Assembly: GCF_006442965.1 (NCBI RefSeq)
Contig: NZ_VFWX01000014.1
Span: forward strand, 62,001-126,000
Length of the DNA stretch: 64,000 bases
Direction of reading: 5' to 3'
DNA from: Mesorhizobium sp. CU3
Lineage (GTDB): Bacteria; Pseudomonadota; Alphaproteobacteria; Rhizobiales; Rhizobiaceae
Below are positions 43,258 to 52,216 of this stretch, piece after piece (the first letter of the stretch is position 1; every line of letters starts with the position of its first letter). The notes beneath the pieces are model-generated. The model was not told the DNA's origin. It searched no databases and saw nothing but the letters and a program-made list of their open reading frames with translations. A program made the position numbers and the translations under genes.

Positions 43258-43305
43258 TGCATGTCGCCGAGAAGTGTGCCGCGGTTCTGGGAGAACGACA
43301 TGCAT
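43257..43305. repeat. 49-bp palindromic repeat, copy 2
   Basis: Same length and termini as copy 1 (ATGCATGTCG / CGACATGCAT); the centre has diverged (GAGAAGTGTGCCGCGGTTCT). It begins at the last base of the TAA stop and ends 32 bp before the following cupin start, within an apparent operon. Confidence 0.85.
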
Positions 43306-43337
43306 CAAAAATCAACTCTAACCTGAAAGGCCACCCC

Positions 43338-43691
43338 TTGTCCTTGCTCAAGACCGTCGAAACCGACCCGTCCTTCCCGCCACACCAATCCAAGGCCATG
43401 CCCGAGCGGCTGATCGCCGGCGACCCCGCGTTCAAAACCTGGGCGCAGGACGTCGCCAAGGACGACCTCGTCCATACCGGCGTCTGGGAAGCTACACCGG
43501 GAGAGACGCGCTCGATCAAGGGCGAGACTTTCGAGTTCTGCCATATCCTCGCCGGCGTGATCGAAATCACGCCCGACGGCAGCAAGCCGGTTACCTACCG
43601 CGCCGGCGACAGCTTTGTCATGAAACCCGGCTTCACCGGGGTCTGGAAGACGATCGAAACCGTGCGCAAGATCTACGTGACGGTCGGCTGA
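43338..43691 (+). CDS. DUF861-type cupin protein, copy 2
   Basis: The 117-residue paralogue of the 40504 gene shares HTGVWEATPGETRSIKG, FEFCHILAGVIEITPDGSKP and GDSFVMKPGFTGVWKTIETV. I chose TTG 43338 because GAAAGG lies 8 bases upstream and the product then has the family length. The only ATG in this frame lies upstream, inside the palindromic repeat, and would give a longer, less typical N-terminus. It sits between the hydroxyacid dehydrogenase and aldehyde dehydrogenase genes. Confidence 0.82.
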   Translation: MSLLKTVETDPSFPPHQSKAMPERLIAGDPAFKTWAQDVAKDDLVHTGVWEATPGETRSIKGETFEFCHILAGVIEITPDGSKPVTYRAGDSFVMKPGFTGVWKTIETVRKIYVTVG

Positions 43692-43836
43692 CCAGCCCGA
43701 CCTCCAGCAACCGCAACAGATTTTGCCGTCCCGCGGGGTTCTCGCGCAACATTCGTCCGCGGCGGTTCGCCGAACGATGCATGCTGCTTGCCCACCCAAG
43801 CTAGGCTTCCTTCAGAATAGCTGAGAGTGGGCGCCC

Positions 43837-45300
43837 ATGGGCCTGAGCTTCGACCCGGATACGATCTCGCTTCCCGTCGGCCATTTCATCGGCGGCGAGC
43901 TGCTCGCGGCCGAGGGCGCGATCGAGATGCGCCGCCCGTCGGACGGCAAGGCATACGCCGCCTGTCCGGTGGCCAGCGTCGACATGATCGACCGCGCGGT
44001 CGAAAGCGCCAAGGCGGCGCTGAAGTCCAGCAACTGGGGCGGCGTTCGCCCGCGCGAGCGCACCAGGGCGCTGCAGGCCTGGGCCGACCTGATCGAGGCG
44101 GAGGCCGCGACACTCGCCCGCATCGAGGCGCTGTGCTCCACGCGCCCCGTTGGCCAGCTCGTCGCCGGCGACATCGCCATCACTGCCGAGCAGATACGCT
44201 TCTTCGCCGAATTCGCCGACAAGGAAGGTAGCGAGCTGGCGCCGACCGACGACGCCAGCCTCGGCATGATCATGAGCGAGCCCTATGGCGTGGTCGGCGC
44301 GATCACGCCGTGGAATTTCCCGATCTCGATGGCCGGCTGGAAGCTCGGCCCGGCGCTGGCAGCCGGCAACGCGGTGGTGTTGAAGCCGTCGGAAATGACG
44401 CCCTTTTCGACCGTCTATTTGGCTGAGCTCGCCGTAAGAGCAGGCTTGCCCGCGGGCTTGATAAACGTGGTGCTCGGCGACGGCCCGACCACCGGCACGG
44501 CGCTGACCGGCCATGCCGAAATTGCAAAGGTCTCGTTCACCGGCTCGACCCGCGCAGGCTCGGCGATCATGGAGAACGTCGCCCGCACCGGCGTCAAGCC
44601 GATGACGCTGGAGCTCGGCGGCAAGAGCCCGCAGCTCGTCTTTGCCGATGCCGACCTCGACAAGGCGGCGGCGGCCATCGCCGGCAGCGTCACCTTCAAC
44701 GCCGGCCAGGCCTGCGTCGCCGGCACGCGGCTGATCGTCGAGAAGCGCGTGGCCGACAGGCTGACGGCCGCGATCCTGGAGAAGATGAAGGCGGTGCGGG
44801 CCGGCCCGACCTGGGACGAAGCGACATACTATTCGCCTGTTATCTCGGAGCGGCAGCGGGCGCGTGTCGACGGCATCGTGCAGGCCGCCGTCAAGGCTGG
44901 CGGCGAATGCCTGACCGGTGGTTCCATGATGGACGATCCCGGCTATTTCTACGAACCGACGCTGATCGCCGATGTCGATCAGGTAAACCCAGCGATCGTC
45001 GAGGAGATCTTCGGCCCGGTCCTGACTGTTCAGACCTTCGAGACCGAGGAAGAAGCATTGGCGCTGTCCAGCCATCCAACCTACGGCCTGGCCTCCGGCC
45101 TCTTCACCACCGATCTGTCCCGCACCATCCGCATCGCGCGCAAGCTCGAAGCGGGCACCGTGTGGGTCAACCGCTACAGCCGCTCGCGCGACCACATCCT
45201 GCCGACCGGCGGCTACAAGCGCTCCGGCATCGGCAAGGACCTCGGCCGCGAGGCCTATCTCGCCAACCGCAGGACGAAGAGCGTCCTGGTCAGCCTCTAG
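43837..45300 (+). CDS. Aldehyde dehydrogenase, gamma-aminobutyraldehyde type
   Basis: The 487-residue NAD-dependent enzyme has ITPWNFPISMAGWKLGPALA, FTGSTRAGSAIM, the glutamate motif LELGGKSPQLVF and the catalytic cysteine in NAGQACVAGTRL. It resembles PuuC-like and betaine-aldehyde-type dehydrogenases that oxidise aminoaldehydes. The 145 bp upstream contain no gene and probably a promoter. The isopropylmalate-dehydrogenase-like gene begins 4 bp after its stop. Confidence 0.9.
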   Translation: MGLSFDPDTISLPVGHFIGGELLAAEGAIEMRRPSDGKAYAACPVASVDMIDRAVESAKAALKSSNWGGVRPRERTRALQAWADLIEAEAATLARIEALCSTRPVGQLVAGDIAITAEQIRFFAEFADKEGSELAPTDDASLGMIMSEPYGVVGAITPWNFPISMAGWKLGPALAAGNAVVLKPSEMTPFSTVYLAELAVRAGLPAGLINVVLGDGPTTGTALTGHAEIAKVSFTGSTRAGSAIMENVARTGVKPMTLELGGKSPQLVFADADLDKAAAAIAGSVTFNAGQACVAGTRLIVEKRVADRLTAAILEKMKAVRAGPTWDEATYYSPVISERQRARVDGIVQAAVKAGGECLTGGSMMDDPGYFYEPTLIADVDQVNPAIVEEIFGPVLTVQTFETEEEALALSSHPTYGLASGLFTTDLSRTIRIARKLEAGTVWVNRYSRSRDHILPTGGYKRSGIGKDLGREAYLANRRTKSVLVSL

Positions 45301-45304
45301 AGAG

Positions 45305-46354
45305 ATGCCGATGAAATCCTATTCGATCGCCCTGATCCCCGGTGACGGCATCGGCCGTGACGTCACCGCCGCCGCCTCGACGGTGCTGGAAACGGTGGCC
45401 AAGCAGTCGGGCTTTGCCTTGGCTGGCACCGAATTTCCCTGGTCCTGCACATTCTACAAAGAGACCGGCCGCATGATGCCGGAGAATGGCATCGAGACCT
45501 TGCGCGGCTTCGACGCCATCCTGCTCGGCGCCGTCGGCTGGCCGGCGGAGGTGCCGGATTCGGTCTCGCTGCATGGCCTTTTGCTGCCGATCCGCAAGGC
45601 CTTCGTGCAATACGCCAACATCCGGCCGCACCGCCTCTTGCCTGGCGTCACCGGACCGCTGCGGGTGGAAGGTTTCGACATCCTGTGCATCCGCGAAAAC
45701 ACCGAAGGCGAATATTCCGGCGCCGGCGGCCGCGTGCACCAGGGCACGCTGGACGAGGTCGCGGTGGAAACCTCGATCTTCACCCGCACCGGGGTCGAGC
45801 GCATCCTGCGCTTCGGCTTCGAGCAGGCACGGGCGCGGCGCCGCAAGCTCGCCTCCGTCACCAAATCCAACGCCCAGAAATACTCGATGGTGTTCTGGGA
45901 CGAGATCACCCGCAAGCTGGCCGCAGAATACGCTGACATCGAAGTCACCAGCTATCACGTTGACGCGCTCGCCGCGCGCATGATCATGCAGCCGGAGAGC
46001 CTTGACGTGGTCGTCGCCTCCAATCTCTTCGGCGACATCTTGACCGACATCGGCGCGGCGATCCAGGGCGGCCTGGGCTATGCCGCTTCCGCCAACATCA
46101 ATCCCGATCGCTCGGCGCCGTCGATGTTCGAGCCGGTGCACGGCTCCGCGCCCGACATCGCCCATCTCGGCATCGCCAATCCGATCGCCACGATCTGGTC
46201 CGGCGCTATGATGCTCGATCATCTGGGCGAGAAGGTTGCGGGCGGGCGCATCATGAAGGCTCTCGAGGCAACGACCGCGCAAGGCATCGGCACCAAACCC
46301 GGTAAGGACCGCACGGAAGCCATCACCGCCGCCGTCATTGCGGCACTCACCTGA
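45305..46354 (+). CDS. Tartrate dehydrogenase-like, isocitrate/isopropylmalate dehydrogenase family
   Basis: The 349-residue metal- and NAD-dependent beta-decarboxylating dehydrogenase starts SYSIALIPGDGIGRDVTAAA, with LLPIRKAFVQYANIRPH, the conserved IRENTEGEYSGAGGRVHQGT and FGDILTDIGAAIQGGLGYAA. The arrangement fits tartrate or D-malate dehydrogenase better than leucine biosynthetic LeuB, as does the catabolic setting. An in-frame second ATG at 45311 is an alternative start. It lies 17 bp before the next dehydrogenase gene. Confidence 0.85.
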   Translation: MPMKSYSIALIPGDGIGRDVTAAASTVLETVAKQSGFALAGTEFPWSCTFYKETGRMMPENGIETLRGFDAILLGAVGWPAEVPDSVSLHGLLLPIRKAFVQYANIRPHRLLPGVTGPLRVEGFDILCIRENTEGEYSGAGGRVHQGTLDEVAVETSIFTRTGVERILRFGFEQARARRRKLASVTKSNAQKYSMVFWDEITRKLAAEYADIEVTSYHVDALAARMIMQPESLDVVVASNLFGDILTDIGAAIQGGLGYAASANINPDRSAPSMFEPVHGSAPDIAHLGIANPIATIWSGAMMLDHLGEKVAGGRIMKALEATTAQGIGTKPGKDRTEAITAAVIAALT

Positions 46355-46371
46355 TTGCAAGGTCGATTTCG

Positions 46372-47829
46372 ATGAAGAACCTCAAGGACAAAACTCTGTT
46401 CCGCGAAGCCGGCCTGATCGACGGCAAATGGGTCGCGGCCGCTTCCGGCAAGACGGTAGATGTCGTCGATCCGGCGACCCAGGCCGCGATCGGCACGGTG
46501 CCCGACATGGCCGGCGCCGAGACCCGCGCGGCCATAGAGGCCGCGGCGTCCGCATACAGAAGCTGGAAGAAGAAGACCAACGCCGAGCGCGCCGCCCTGC
46601 TGGAAGCCTGGCATGGGCTGATGCTGGCGCATCTGGACGATCTGGCGCTGATCCTGACGACGGAACAGGGCAAGCCGCTGGACGAGGCCAAGGGCGAGAT
46701 CCGCTATGGCGCCTCCTTCGTCAAATGGTTCGCCGAAGAGGCGCGCCGCATCAACGGCCACACCATTCCTTCCCCGACGGCCGACCGGCGCATCATCGTG
46801 CTGAAGGAACCGGTCGGCGTCTGCGGCATCATCACGCCGTGGAATTTCCCCAACGCCATGATCACCCGGAAGGTCGCGCCGGCGCTGGCCGCCGGCTGCA
46901 CGGTGGTGATCAAGCCGTCCGAGTTCACGCCCTATTCGGCGCTGGCGCTCGGCGTGCTGGCCGAGCGCGCCGGCATCCCCGCCGGGGTCATCAACATCGT
47001 CACCGGCATGCCGACCGAGATCGGCAACGAGATCATGGCCAACGAGACGGTGCGCAAGATCTCCTTCACCGGCTCGACGCGCGTCGGCTCGCTGCTGATG
47101 CGCGGCGCCGCCGACAGCGTGAAGCGGCTCAGCCTCGAACTCGGCGGCAATGCGCCCTTCATCGTCTTCGACGACGCCGATCTCGACCTTGCCGTCGAGG
47201 GCGCGCTGGTCTCGAAATTCCGCAATGGCGGCCAGACCTGCGTCTGCGCCAACCGCATCATCGTCCAGGCCGGTGTCTACGATACCTTCGCCGCGAAGCT
47301 TACCACCCGCGTCAACGCCATGACCGTCGGGCCCGGCACGCAGCCCGGCGTCGCCATCGGACCGATGATCAACAGGGCGGCGGTCGAGAAGATCAACCGC
47401 CATGTCGAGGACGCGCTGGCCAAGGGTGCGGAGATCATCACGCAGAAGCCGGCTCTGCCGGAAGGCGCGCAATATGTCGCGCCGCTGGTGCTGACCGGCG
47501 CCACAAAAGACATGGAACTTGCCGGCGAGGAAACCTTCGGCCCGGTCGCGCCGCTTTTCCGTTTCGAGACCGAAGAGGAGGCGATCGCGCTCGCCAACGG
47601 CACGCCCTTCGGCCTTGCCTCCTACTTCTACACCGAGAATCTGAGACGCGCCTGGCGCGTCGGCGAAGCGCTGGAGTTCGGCATGGTGGGCCTGAACACC
47701 GGCTCGGTCTCGATCGAGGTCGCCCCCTTCGGCGGCGTCAAGCTCTCCGGCCTCGGTCGCGAGGGCGCGCAGGCCGGCATCGAGGAATATCTCGAGATGA
47801 AGAGTTTTCACATGGGCGGGCTGGGCTAG
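46372..47829 (+). CDS. gabD: NAD(P)-dependent succinate-semialdehyde dehydrogenase
   Basis: The 485-residue enzyme of the GabD group oxidises succinate semialdehyde to succinate. It has ITPWNFPNAMITRKVAPALA, FTGSTRVGSLLM, the glutamate motif LELGGNAPFIVFDDAD and the double-Cys active site NGGQTCVCANRI of this subfamily, with C-terminal PFGGVKLSGLGREG. It would complete a route from putrescine or 4-aminobutyrate to succinate. It is the last plus-strand gene before a convergent oxidase. Confidence 0.92.
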   Translation: MKNLKDKTLFREAGLIDGKWVAAASGKTVDVVDPATQAAIGTVPDMAGAETRAAIEAAASAYRSWKKKTNAERAALLEAWHGLMLAHLDDLALILTTEQGKPLDEAKGEIRYGASFVKWFAEEARRINGHTIPSPTADRRIIVLKEPVGVCGIITPWNFPNAMITRKVAPALAAGCTVVIKPSEFTPYSALALGVLAERAGIPAGVINIVTGMPTEIGNEIMANETVRKISFTGSTRVGSLLMRGAADSVKRLSLELGGNAPFIVFDDADLDLAVEGALVSKFRNGGQTCVCANRIIVQAGVYDTFAAKLTTRVNAMTVGPGTQPGVAIGPMINRAAVEKINRHVEDALAKGAEIITQKPALPEGAQYVAPLVLTGATKDMELAGEETFGPVAPLFRFETEEEAIALANGTPFGLASYFYTENLRRAWRVGEALEFGMVGLNTGSVSIEVAPFGGVKLSGLGREGAQAGIEEYLEMKSFHMGGLG

Positions 47830-47841
47830 GCCGAGTCCCGC

Positions 47842-49116
47842 TCACTGCACCCGGTCGAGCGCCTTGTAGTAGAGTCCGACCACCGGCAGGAACCAGGGCT
47901 TGCCCGAGTAGCCTGGGATGGACGGCCATTCGAGCCCCTTCAGCGGATTGCGGTCCTCGCGGCCGAGTATGGCATCGGCCAGGATCATGCCGAGATGGGT
48001 GGAAAGCTGCGCGCCGTGGCCGGAATAGCCCATCGCGTACCAGACGCCGTCATGGTAGCCGGCGCGCGGAAAACGATCCTTGGTCATATCGACCAGCCCG
48101 CCCCAGCAATAGTCGATCTCGACCTTGGCGAGCTGTGGGAACATCGCGGCGAGGCTTGCCTGCAAGATCTGTCCGCTCTTGGCATCCGAGCGCTGATCCG
48201 ATGTCGCCGAGAAGCGCGCGCGGCCGCCGAAGATCAGGCGCCGGTCCGGCGAGAGCCGGAAATAATTGCCGATGTTCATCGAAGTCACGCATGTCCGGTT
48301 GCCGGGCATGGTGGCCGCGATCTCGGCGTCGCTGAGCGGCCGCGTCGCGATGATGAAGCTGCCGACGGAGATGATCCGGCGGCGGAAATAATCGAAATTC
48401 GGCGTGGTGTAGGCGCCGGTCGCCACCAGAACATTGTCGGCGCTGATCCGGCCGCGCGATGTAGTCAGCTCGTGCCTTGCGCCGGCCTGCTTGCGGCCCG
48501 TCACCGCGGCATTCTCATAGATGACGGCGCCGTGGCGGGCGGCGGCCGTGGTCAGGCCAGCGACATAGCGGCCCATATGCATCATGCCGCTCTTCTTCGA
48601 CAGCATCGCGCCATGGAAGGGCGAGCCGATCTCCGACTTGAGATCGGCCGCCGACAGCAGTGCCGTTTCCGGATCCACCTCTGCATGGAGCGCTTCGAAA
48701 TTACGGGCGATCGCATCAAAGTGTTGCGGCTTGGAGGCCAGCTTCAGCTTGCCCGCGCGACGGAAATTGCAGTCGATGCCTTCCTCGGCGACCAGCGCCT
48801 CGATCGTATCGACGGAATCGTCCAGCGCCCGGTAAAGCGCGATGGCGCGTTCCTTGCCGAGCTCCGCCTTGGCCGAAAGATAGCTGTGAGCGAGGCCGTT
48901 GTTGAGGTGACCGCCGTTGCGCCCGGAGGCGCCCCAGCCGACCCGCTCCGCTTCCAGCACCACCACCTTGGCGCCGACCTTCGCCAGTTGGCGCGCCGCG
49001 GCGAGGCCGGTGAAGCCGCCGCCGATGATAGCCGCATCGTAATGCCCATCGACCGGGCCTTGCGCGCCGCCTGCAAAGAGCGGGGCGGTGTCGTGCCAGT
49101 AGGAGACGAACTTCAT
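47842..49116 (-). CDS. FAD-dependent amine oxidase, PuuB/OrdL-like, copy 2
   Basis: The 424-residue flavoprotein begins MKFVSYWHDTAPLF, the usual SYW leader of gamma-glutamylputrescine-oxidase-like proteins, followed by the FAD motif YDAAIIGGGFTGLAAARQLA at about residues 27-46 and GWGASGRNGGHLNNG. WGGLVDMTKDRFPRAG and GYSGHGAQLSTHLG lie in the C-terminal part. I chose ATG 49116; the upstream part of the frame overlaps the HAD gene. It is 16 bp downstream of that gene, forming a two-gene operon convergent with gabD. Confidence 0.9.
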   Translation of the reverse strand: MKFVSYWHDTAPLFAGGAQGPVDGHYDAAIIGGGFTGLAAARQLAKVGAKVVVLEAERVGWGASGRNGGHLNNGLAHSYLSAKAELGKERAIALYRALDDSVDTIEALVAEEGIDCNFRRAGKLKLASKPQHFDAIARNFEALHAEVDPETALLSAADLKSEIGSPFHGAMLSKKSGMMHMGRYVAGLTTAAARHGAVIYENAAVTGRKQAGARHELTTSRGRISADNVLVATGAYTTPNFDYFRRRIISVGSFIIATRPLSDAEIAATMPGNRTCVTSMNIGNYFRLSPDRRLIFGGRARFSATSDQRSDAKSGQILQASLAAMFPQLAKVEIDYCWGGLVDMTKDRFPRAGYHDGVWYAMGYSGHGAQLSTHLGMILADAILGREDRNPLKGLEWPSIPGYSGKPWFLPVVGLYYKALDRVQ

Positions 49117-49132
49117 CGGCGACCCGCCTGTT

Positions 49133-49801
49133 TCAAAGACCGACCATGCCCGGCAGGCCGGAAATGTCCGCGATCTCGACATAGCCGTAGTAAGGATTGG
49201 CCGGCTCGTGACGGCGATTGACCCAGACCTTGTTCTTGATGCCGAGGTCATGCGCCGACATCAGGTCGTAGCGGAACGATGACGAACAGTGAAGAACGTC
49301 TTCCGGGCGGCAGCCCAGTCTGTCGAACATGTATTCGAAAGCCTGGAAACGCGGCTTGTAGGCCTGCGCCTGCTCGGCCGTGTAGACGGCATGGAACGGC
49401 GCGCCGAGCTTTTCGACGTTGGACATGATCTGCGCGTTCATGGCGTTGGAGAGGATGACCAGCGGGATTTCCTTGGCGACTTTGGCGAGGCCCGCCGGGA
49501 CGTCGGCATGCGGACCCCAGGTCGGCACGCGCTCGTACACCATCTTCGCGTCATCGTCGCTGAAGGCGGCGCCGTTGCGCTTGCAGGCGCGCTCGAGCGC
49601 ATTGTGGATCACGTCGGCATAAGGCTTCCAGTCGCCCAGGATCTCGTCCAGCCGGTACGCCGCGAAATTCTTGATGAACTCCTGCATGCGCGGCTCGTCG
49701 AGCCGGCTGCCATAGAGATCGCGCGCCGCTTCCGCCATCTGGAAATTGGTCAACGTGCCGTAGCAGTCGAAGGTGATGTATTTGGGCCTGAAGGGAGCCA
49801 T
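49133..49801 (-). CDS. HAD-superfamily hydrolase, haloacid dehalogenase type II-like, copy 1
   Basis: The 222-residue protein has HAD motif I as ITFDCYGTLTNFQ near the N-terminus (Asp nucleophile), motif II in VILSNAMNAQIMS and later YKPRFQAF and HCSSSFRYDLMSAHDLG. It is closer to type II haloacid dehalogenases than to phosphatases, because motif I lacks the second Asp. Its substrate in this amine context is unknown. I chose ATG 49801. A distant relative at 54670 also sits in an amine-type cluster. Confidence 0.85.
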   Translation of the reverse strand: MAPFRPKYITFDCYGTLTNFQMAEAARDLYGSRLDEPRMQEFIKNFAAYRLDEILGDWKPYADVIHNALERACKRNGAAFSDDDAKMVYERVPTWGPHADVPAGLAKVAKEIPLVILSNAMNAQIMSNVEKLGAPFHAVYTAEQAQAYKPRFQAFEYMFDRLGCRPEDVLHCSSSFRYDLMSAHDLGIKNKVWVNRRHEPANPYYGYVEIADISGLPGMVGL

Positions 49802-49986
49802 AGCAGTCGATCTCCGGTGGAAGCACATTCGCGTTCGGATGTGCTTCATCATAGGACGCAGGCATCGACCCACCTGACCGAAATCGACCTCCCGAAAGCA
49901 GAAAGTTCCGTATCCGCTGGCCGGTTTGGCATGCTGTAGCATGCCGAAGGCCGATGATCGTTAAGTGGCCGTCAGGCGGCGCGCCG

Positions 49987-50004
49987 CGCCAGACCGGTCT
50001 GGCG
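49987..50004. other. Perfect 18-bp palindrome downstream of the CMD-family gene
   Basis: CGCCAGACCGGTCTGGCG, flanked by further GC-rich partial complementarity. It lies 63 bp after the stop of the carboxymuconolactone decarboxylase family gene on the minus strand. A transcript hairpin is possible, but no T-run is seen. Confidence 0.45.
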
Positions 50005-50066
50005 GGCGCGTTGTCGCTTCGGCCATCGAGAGCACGGCCACGAGAAGCCCATGGCGCTAGCTCGGT

Positions 50067-50468
50067 TCAGCTTTGTTCGGCGAGAAGGTCCTTCACATTG
50101 ACGAGCGCGTTTCGGACAGCGGCTCCGCCGGCATAAAACAGCAGCTGCAATATGGTTTCGATGATTTGCTGCCTCGTTGCCCCGAGCGCCAGGGCGGCCT
50201 GAGTGTGCGCACGCAGCTGCGGAACGGTATGGCCAAGGGTAACGCATGAAGCGATGACGACAAGTTCCCGCGTTATGCGATCCAATCCGGGACGGCTCGT
50301 AATGCCGCCCAGCGCCCATTCGATCGACATCTCCGTGAAGTCGGGACAGAGGCCTTCCATGTCCTTTTTGAGAGCTTCGCCGGAACCGGCCCCGAACAGT
50401 TGCTCGAAAACCGCCATGCCTCGCGCGCGAAGTTCGGGATTGGATATCATGGAGCTCTTTTCGGTCAT
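50067..50468 (-). CDS. Carboxymuconolactone decarboxylase family protein
   Basis: The 133-residue protein of the CMD/AhpD fold has the central helix region RITRELVVIASCVTLGHTVP and QLRAHTQAALALGATRQQII, followed by LQLLFYAGGAAVRNAL. Only one Cys lies in the core, so it lacks the CxxC of AhpD-type peroxidases and is nearer to the decarboxylase branch. The real substrate is unknown. It is 43 bp downstream of the MDR oxidoreductase gene and probably co-transcribed. Confidence 0.88.
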   Translation of the reverse strand: MTEKSSMISNPELRARGMAVFEQLFGAGSGEALKKDMEGLCPDFTEMSIEWALGGITSRPGLDRITRELVVIASCVTLGHTVPQLRAHTQAALALGATRQQIIETILQLLFYAGGAAVRNALVNVKDLLAEQS

Positions 50469-50511
50469 TGTCGGGCCTTTCCTTGCGACGAGAAGAATGA
50501 ACGATGGTTTC

Positions 50512-51438
50512 TTACATTGGCTTCAGCGTGAGAACGGCGTTGCCGCGCACGCCTCGGCTGCGGAGCGTGTTGAGGGCAACGGCCGTTTCGGACCAATCGG
50601 CAATCAGGCCGATTTCGGGATGCAGCCGACCTGCCTCGACCATATGCACGAGAGTTGCGAGGTCTCTCCCATCGGTGACGTCACTGTCCGTATAGTCGAA
50701 ATGCATGATCGATCCCGAGATCGGCCCTTCCCAGAACTTGAAGAAATCCAGTGTCGGCGCGGCGCGGCTTGCTTGGCCGAACCAAATCAGGGTCCCGCGT
50801 CGCCGAAGTTTGACCAGCGCCTGCTGGAGCGCCGGGCCACCTGTCGATTCCAGAACGACATCGAACGGGCCTATGGCTTCGGTGAGGCTTTGCACGACCT
50901 TGGCTGCACCGAGTTCGCGCAGGCGCTCGCCTCGCTCCGGCGTTGCCACAACGACGGTCAGTTCGGCTCCGCCGGTCGCTGCAAGCTCGGTGAAGTAGTG
51001 GCCGACGCCTCCCGATGCGCCTGTCATGAGCATGCGTCGGCTGGCAGGCGGCCCTGAGGCGCGCAACAGCCGCAGCGCGGTGAGGCCGGCGAGCGGGAGG
51101 GCTGCCGCCACGGTCGTGCTCACCGTGCCAGGCAGGGCTGTGAGACGGCTGGTCGCAACCGCAACTCTTTCGGCCCATCCCGCGGCTGGCGGGTGTGCGA
51201 CGACTCGCGTTCCAGATGGCGGCCCCGACCCGTCGGCTGCGGCGCGAAGAACCGTCCCCGCGACATCCTTGCCGGGCCGCCAGTCCTTCGCCGGGCGTTC
51301 AAGCAGAAAGGTCTCGCCGCGATTGATCGAATACGCAGCCACTTCGATAAGAGCTTCATGCGGTGCGGGGCTGGGTTCCGGAACGTCGGCGAGCGCCACC
51401 GCCCGCGTTGCTTCTCCGGTAGGAATAAGGGCTTTCAT
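50512..51438 (-). CDS. MDR-family zinc-independent oxidoreductase
   Basis: The 308-residue protein has the MDR start MKALIPTGEATRAVALADVP, a GroES-like fold with GKDVAGTVLRAA, and the nucleotide site MLMTGASGGVGHYFTELAAT at about residues 140-159. Zinc ligands are absent. I chose ATG 51438 because an upstream extension of this frame has no MDR-like residues. It is divergent from the HxlR gene, with 106 bp between starts, and followed by the CMD-family gene. That order is typical of redox-stress or electrophile-responsive cassettes. Confidence 0.87.
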   Translation of the reverse strand: MKALIPTGEATRAVALADVPEPSPAPHEALIEVAAYSINRGETFLLERPAKDWRPGKDVAGTVLRAAADGSGPPSGTRVVAHPPAAGWAERVAVATSRLTALPGTVSTTVAAALPLAGLTALRLLRASGPPASRRMLMTGASGGVGHYFTELAATGGAELTVVVATPERGERLRELGAAKVVQSLTEAIGPFDVVLESTGGPALQQALVKLRRRGTLIWFGQASRAAPTLDFFKFWEGPISGSIMHFDYTDSDVTDGRDLATLVHMVEAGRLHPEIGLIADWSETAVALNTLRSRGVRGNAVLTLKPM

Positions 51439-51492
51439 GAGTCGCTGCCATCGCCATCGAGATTTGTTCGACAGCAAAATAGGATGGTATGT

Positions 51493-51507
51493 TTCTTTTC
51501 GAAAGAA
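51493..51507. promoter_or_regulatory. Candidate HxlR operator
   Basis: The dyad TTCTTT-TCG-AAAGAA lies midway in the spacer between the divergent MDR oxidoreductase and HxlR genes. Its position is suitable for control of both promoters. Assignment is inference. Confidence 0.45.
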
Positions 51508-51544
51508 GGCACTGTAAAGTTGTATAGGTTCCCGGAGGATACCA

Positions 51545-51913
51545 ATGTCGCAATCATTCGACGTGATGCAGGACGCTTGCCCTACGCGCCAGGTTCTGAC
51601 CCGTGTCGCCGACAAATGGACGATGCTGGTCGTTCTGGCGCTCGGCGACGGTACATTGCGTTTCTCGCAATTGCGCGCTCGTATCCGGGGCGTGACGCAG
51701 AAGATGCTCACACAATCTTTGCGAGGCCTCGAACGAGACGGAATGGTGTCTCGACACGTCTATCCGACGGTCCCGGTGACGGTCGAATATACGTTGACGC
51801 CGCTTGGGCACAGCCTTGCCAAGGCGGTCGCCGTGATCCGGGACTGGGCCTATACTCACATGGACGAAATCGACAAGGCGCGTATTCACTATGATAGTGA
51901 TCACATCAAGTGA
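51545..51913 (+). CDS. HxlR-family transcriptional regulator
   Basis: The 122-residue winged-helix regulator has the HxlR core: an N-terminal Cys in DACPTRQVL, DKWTMLVVLALGDGTLRFSQ, IRGVTQKMLTQSLRGLERDG and the wing VEYTLTPLGHSL. Members with this conserved Cys often sense aldehydes or redox stress. CGGAGGA precedes the ATG. It is divergent from the MDR oxidoreductase gene that it probably controls. Confidence 0.92.
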   Translation: MSQSFDVMQDACPTRQVLTRVADKWTMLVVLALGDGTLRFSQLRARIRGVTQKMLTQSLRGLERDGMVSRHVYPTVPVTVEYTLTPLGHSLAKAVAVIRDWAYTHMDEIDKARIHYDSDHIK

Positions 51914-52216
51914 TAGATTGCGTGTTCATTATTTGATGATTTGCGATCGTCCTCTTTGAAGGGCGACATAGTTCTTACCTGCAGCCCGATATTTTCGGTA
52001 CGCGCTTGGGCATGGCGCGTGCATCGCGGACGCTACGGGCAAAAGAATAGAAGCTGCGGCCGACCGGTTGCATAGCGGGCACTCGCCTCGGACAGTGCCA
52101 GCACAAGATGCGGCGCGCCCCTCGCGCTACGGCCAAAGATACCGTCAAAGCCAAAGCCTTCAGATGATCTGCCGCGCGCCGATGACCGAGACTTGGGCCA
52201 TACGGAAGGATGCCTC
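51914..52216. other. Intergenic region between HxlR and GNAT genes
   Basis: No gene is supported in this 303-bp stretch. The first 100 bp are AT-richer than the surroundings and may hold promoters. GGAAGGA at 52204-52210 is the ribosome-binding site of the GNAT gene. Confidence 0.55.

Noticed and set aside
46338..48335. A 665-codon plus-strand frame overlapping gabD and the convergent oxidase
   Set aside because: It is a shifted register of gabD and then antisense to the oxidase, with no family motif.
49889..49910. CAGAAAGTTCCG in front of the first HAD gene as a further Lrp-like site
   Set aside because: The half-sites resemble the 15-mers at 54620 and 61298, but the spacing is three bases shorter, so it is not counted as the same motif.
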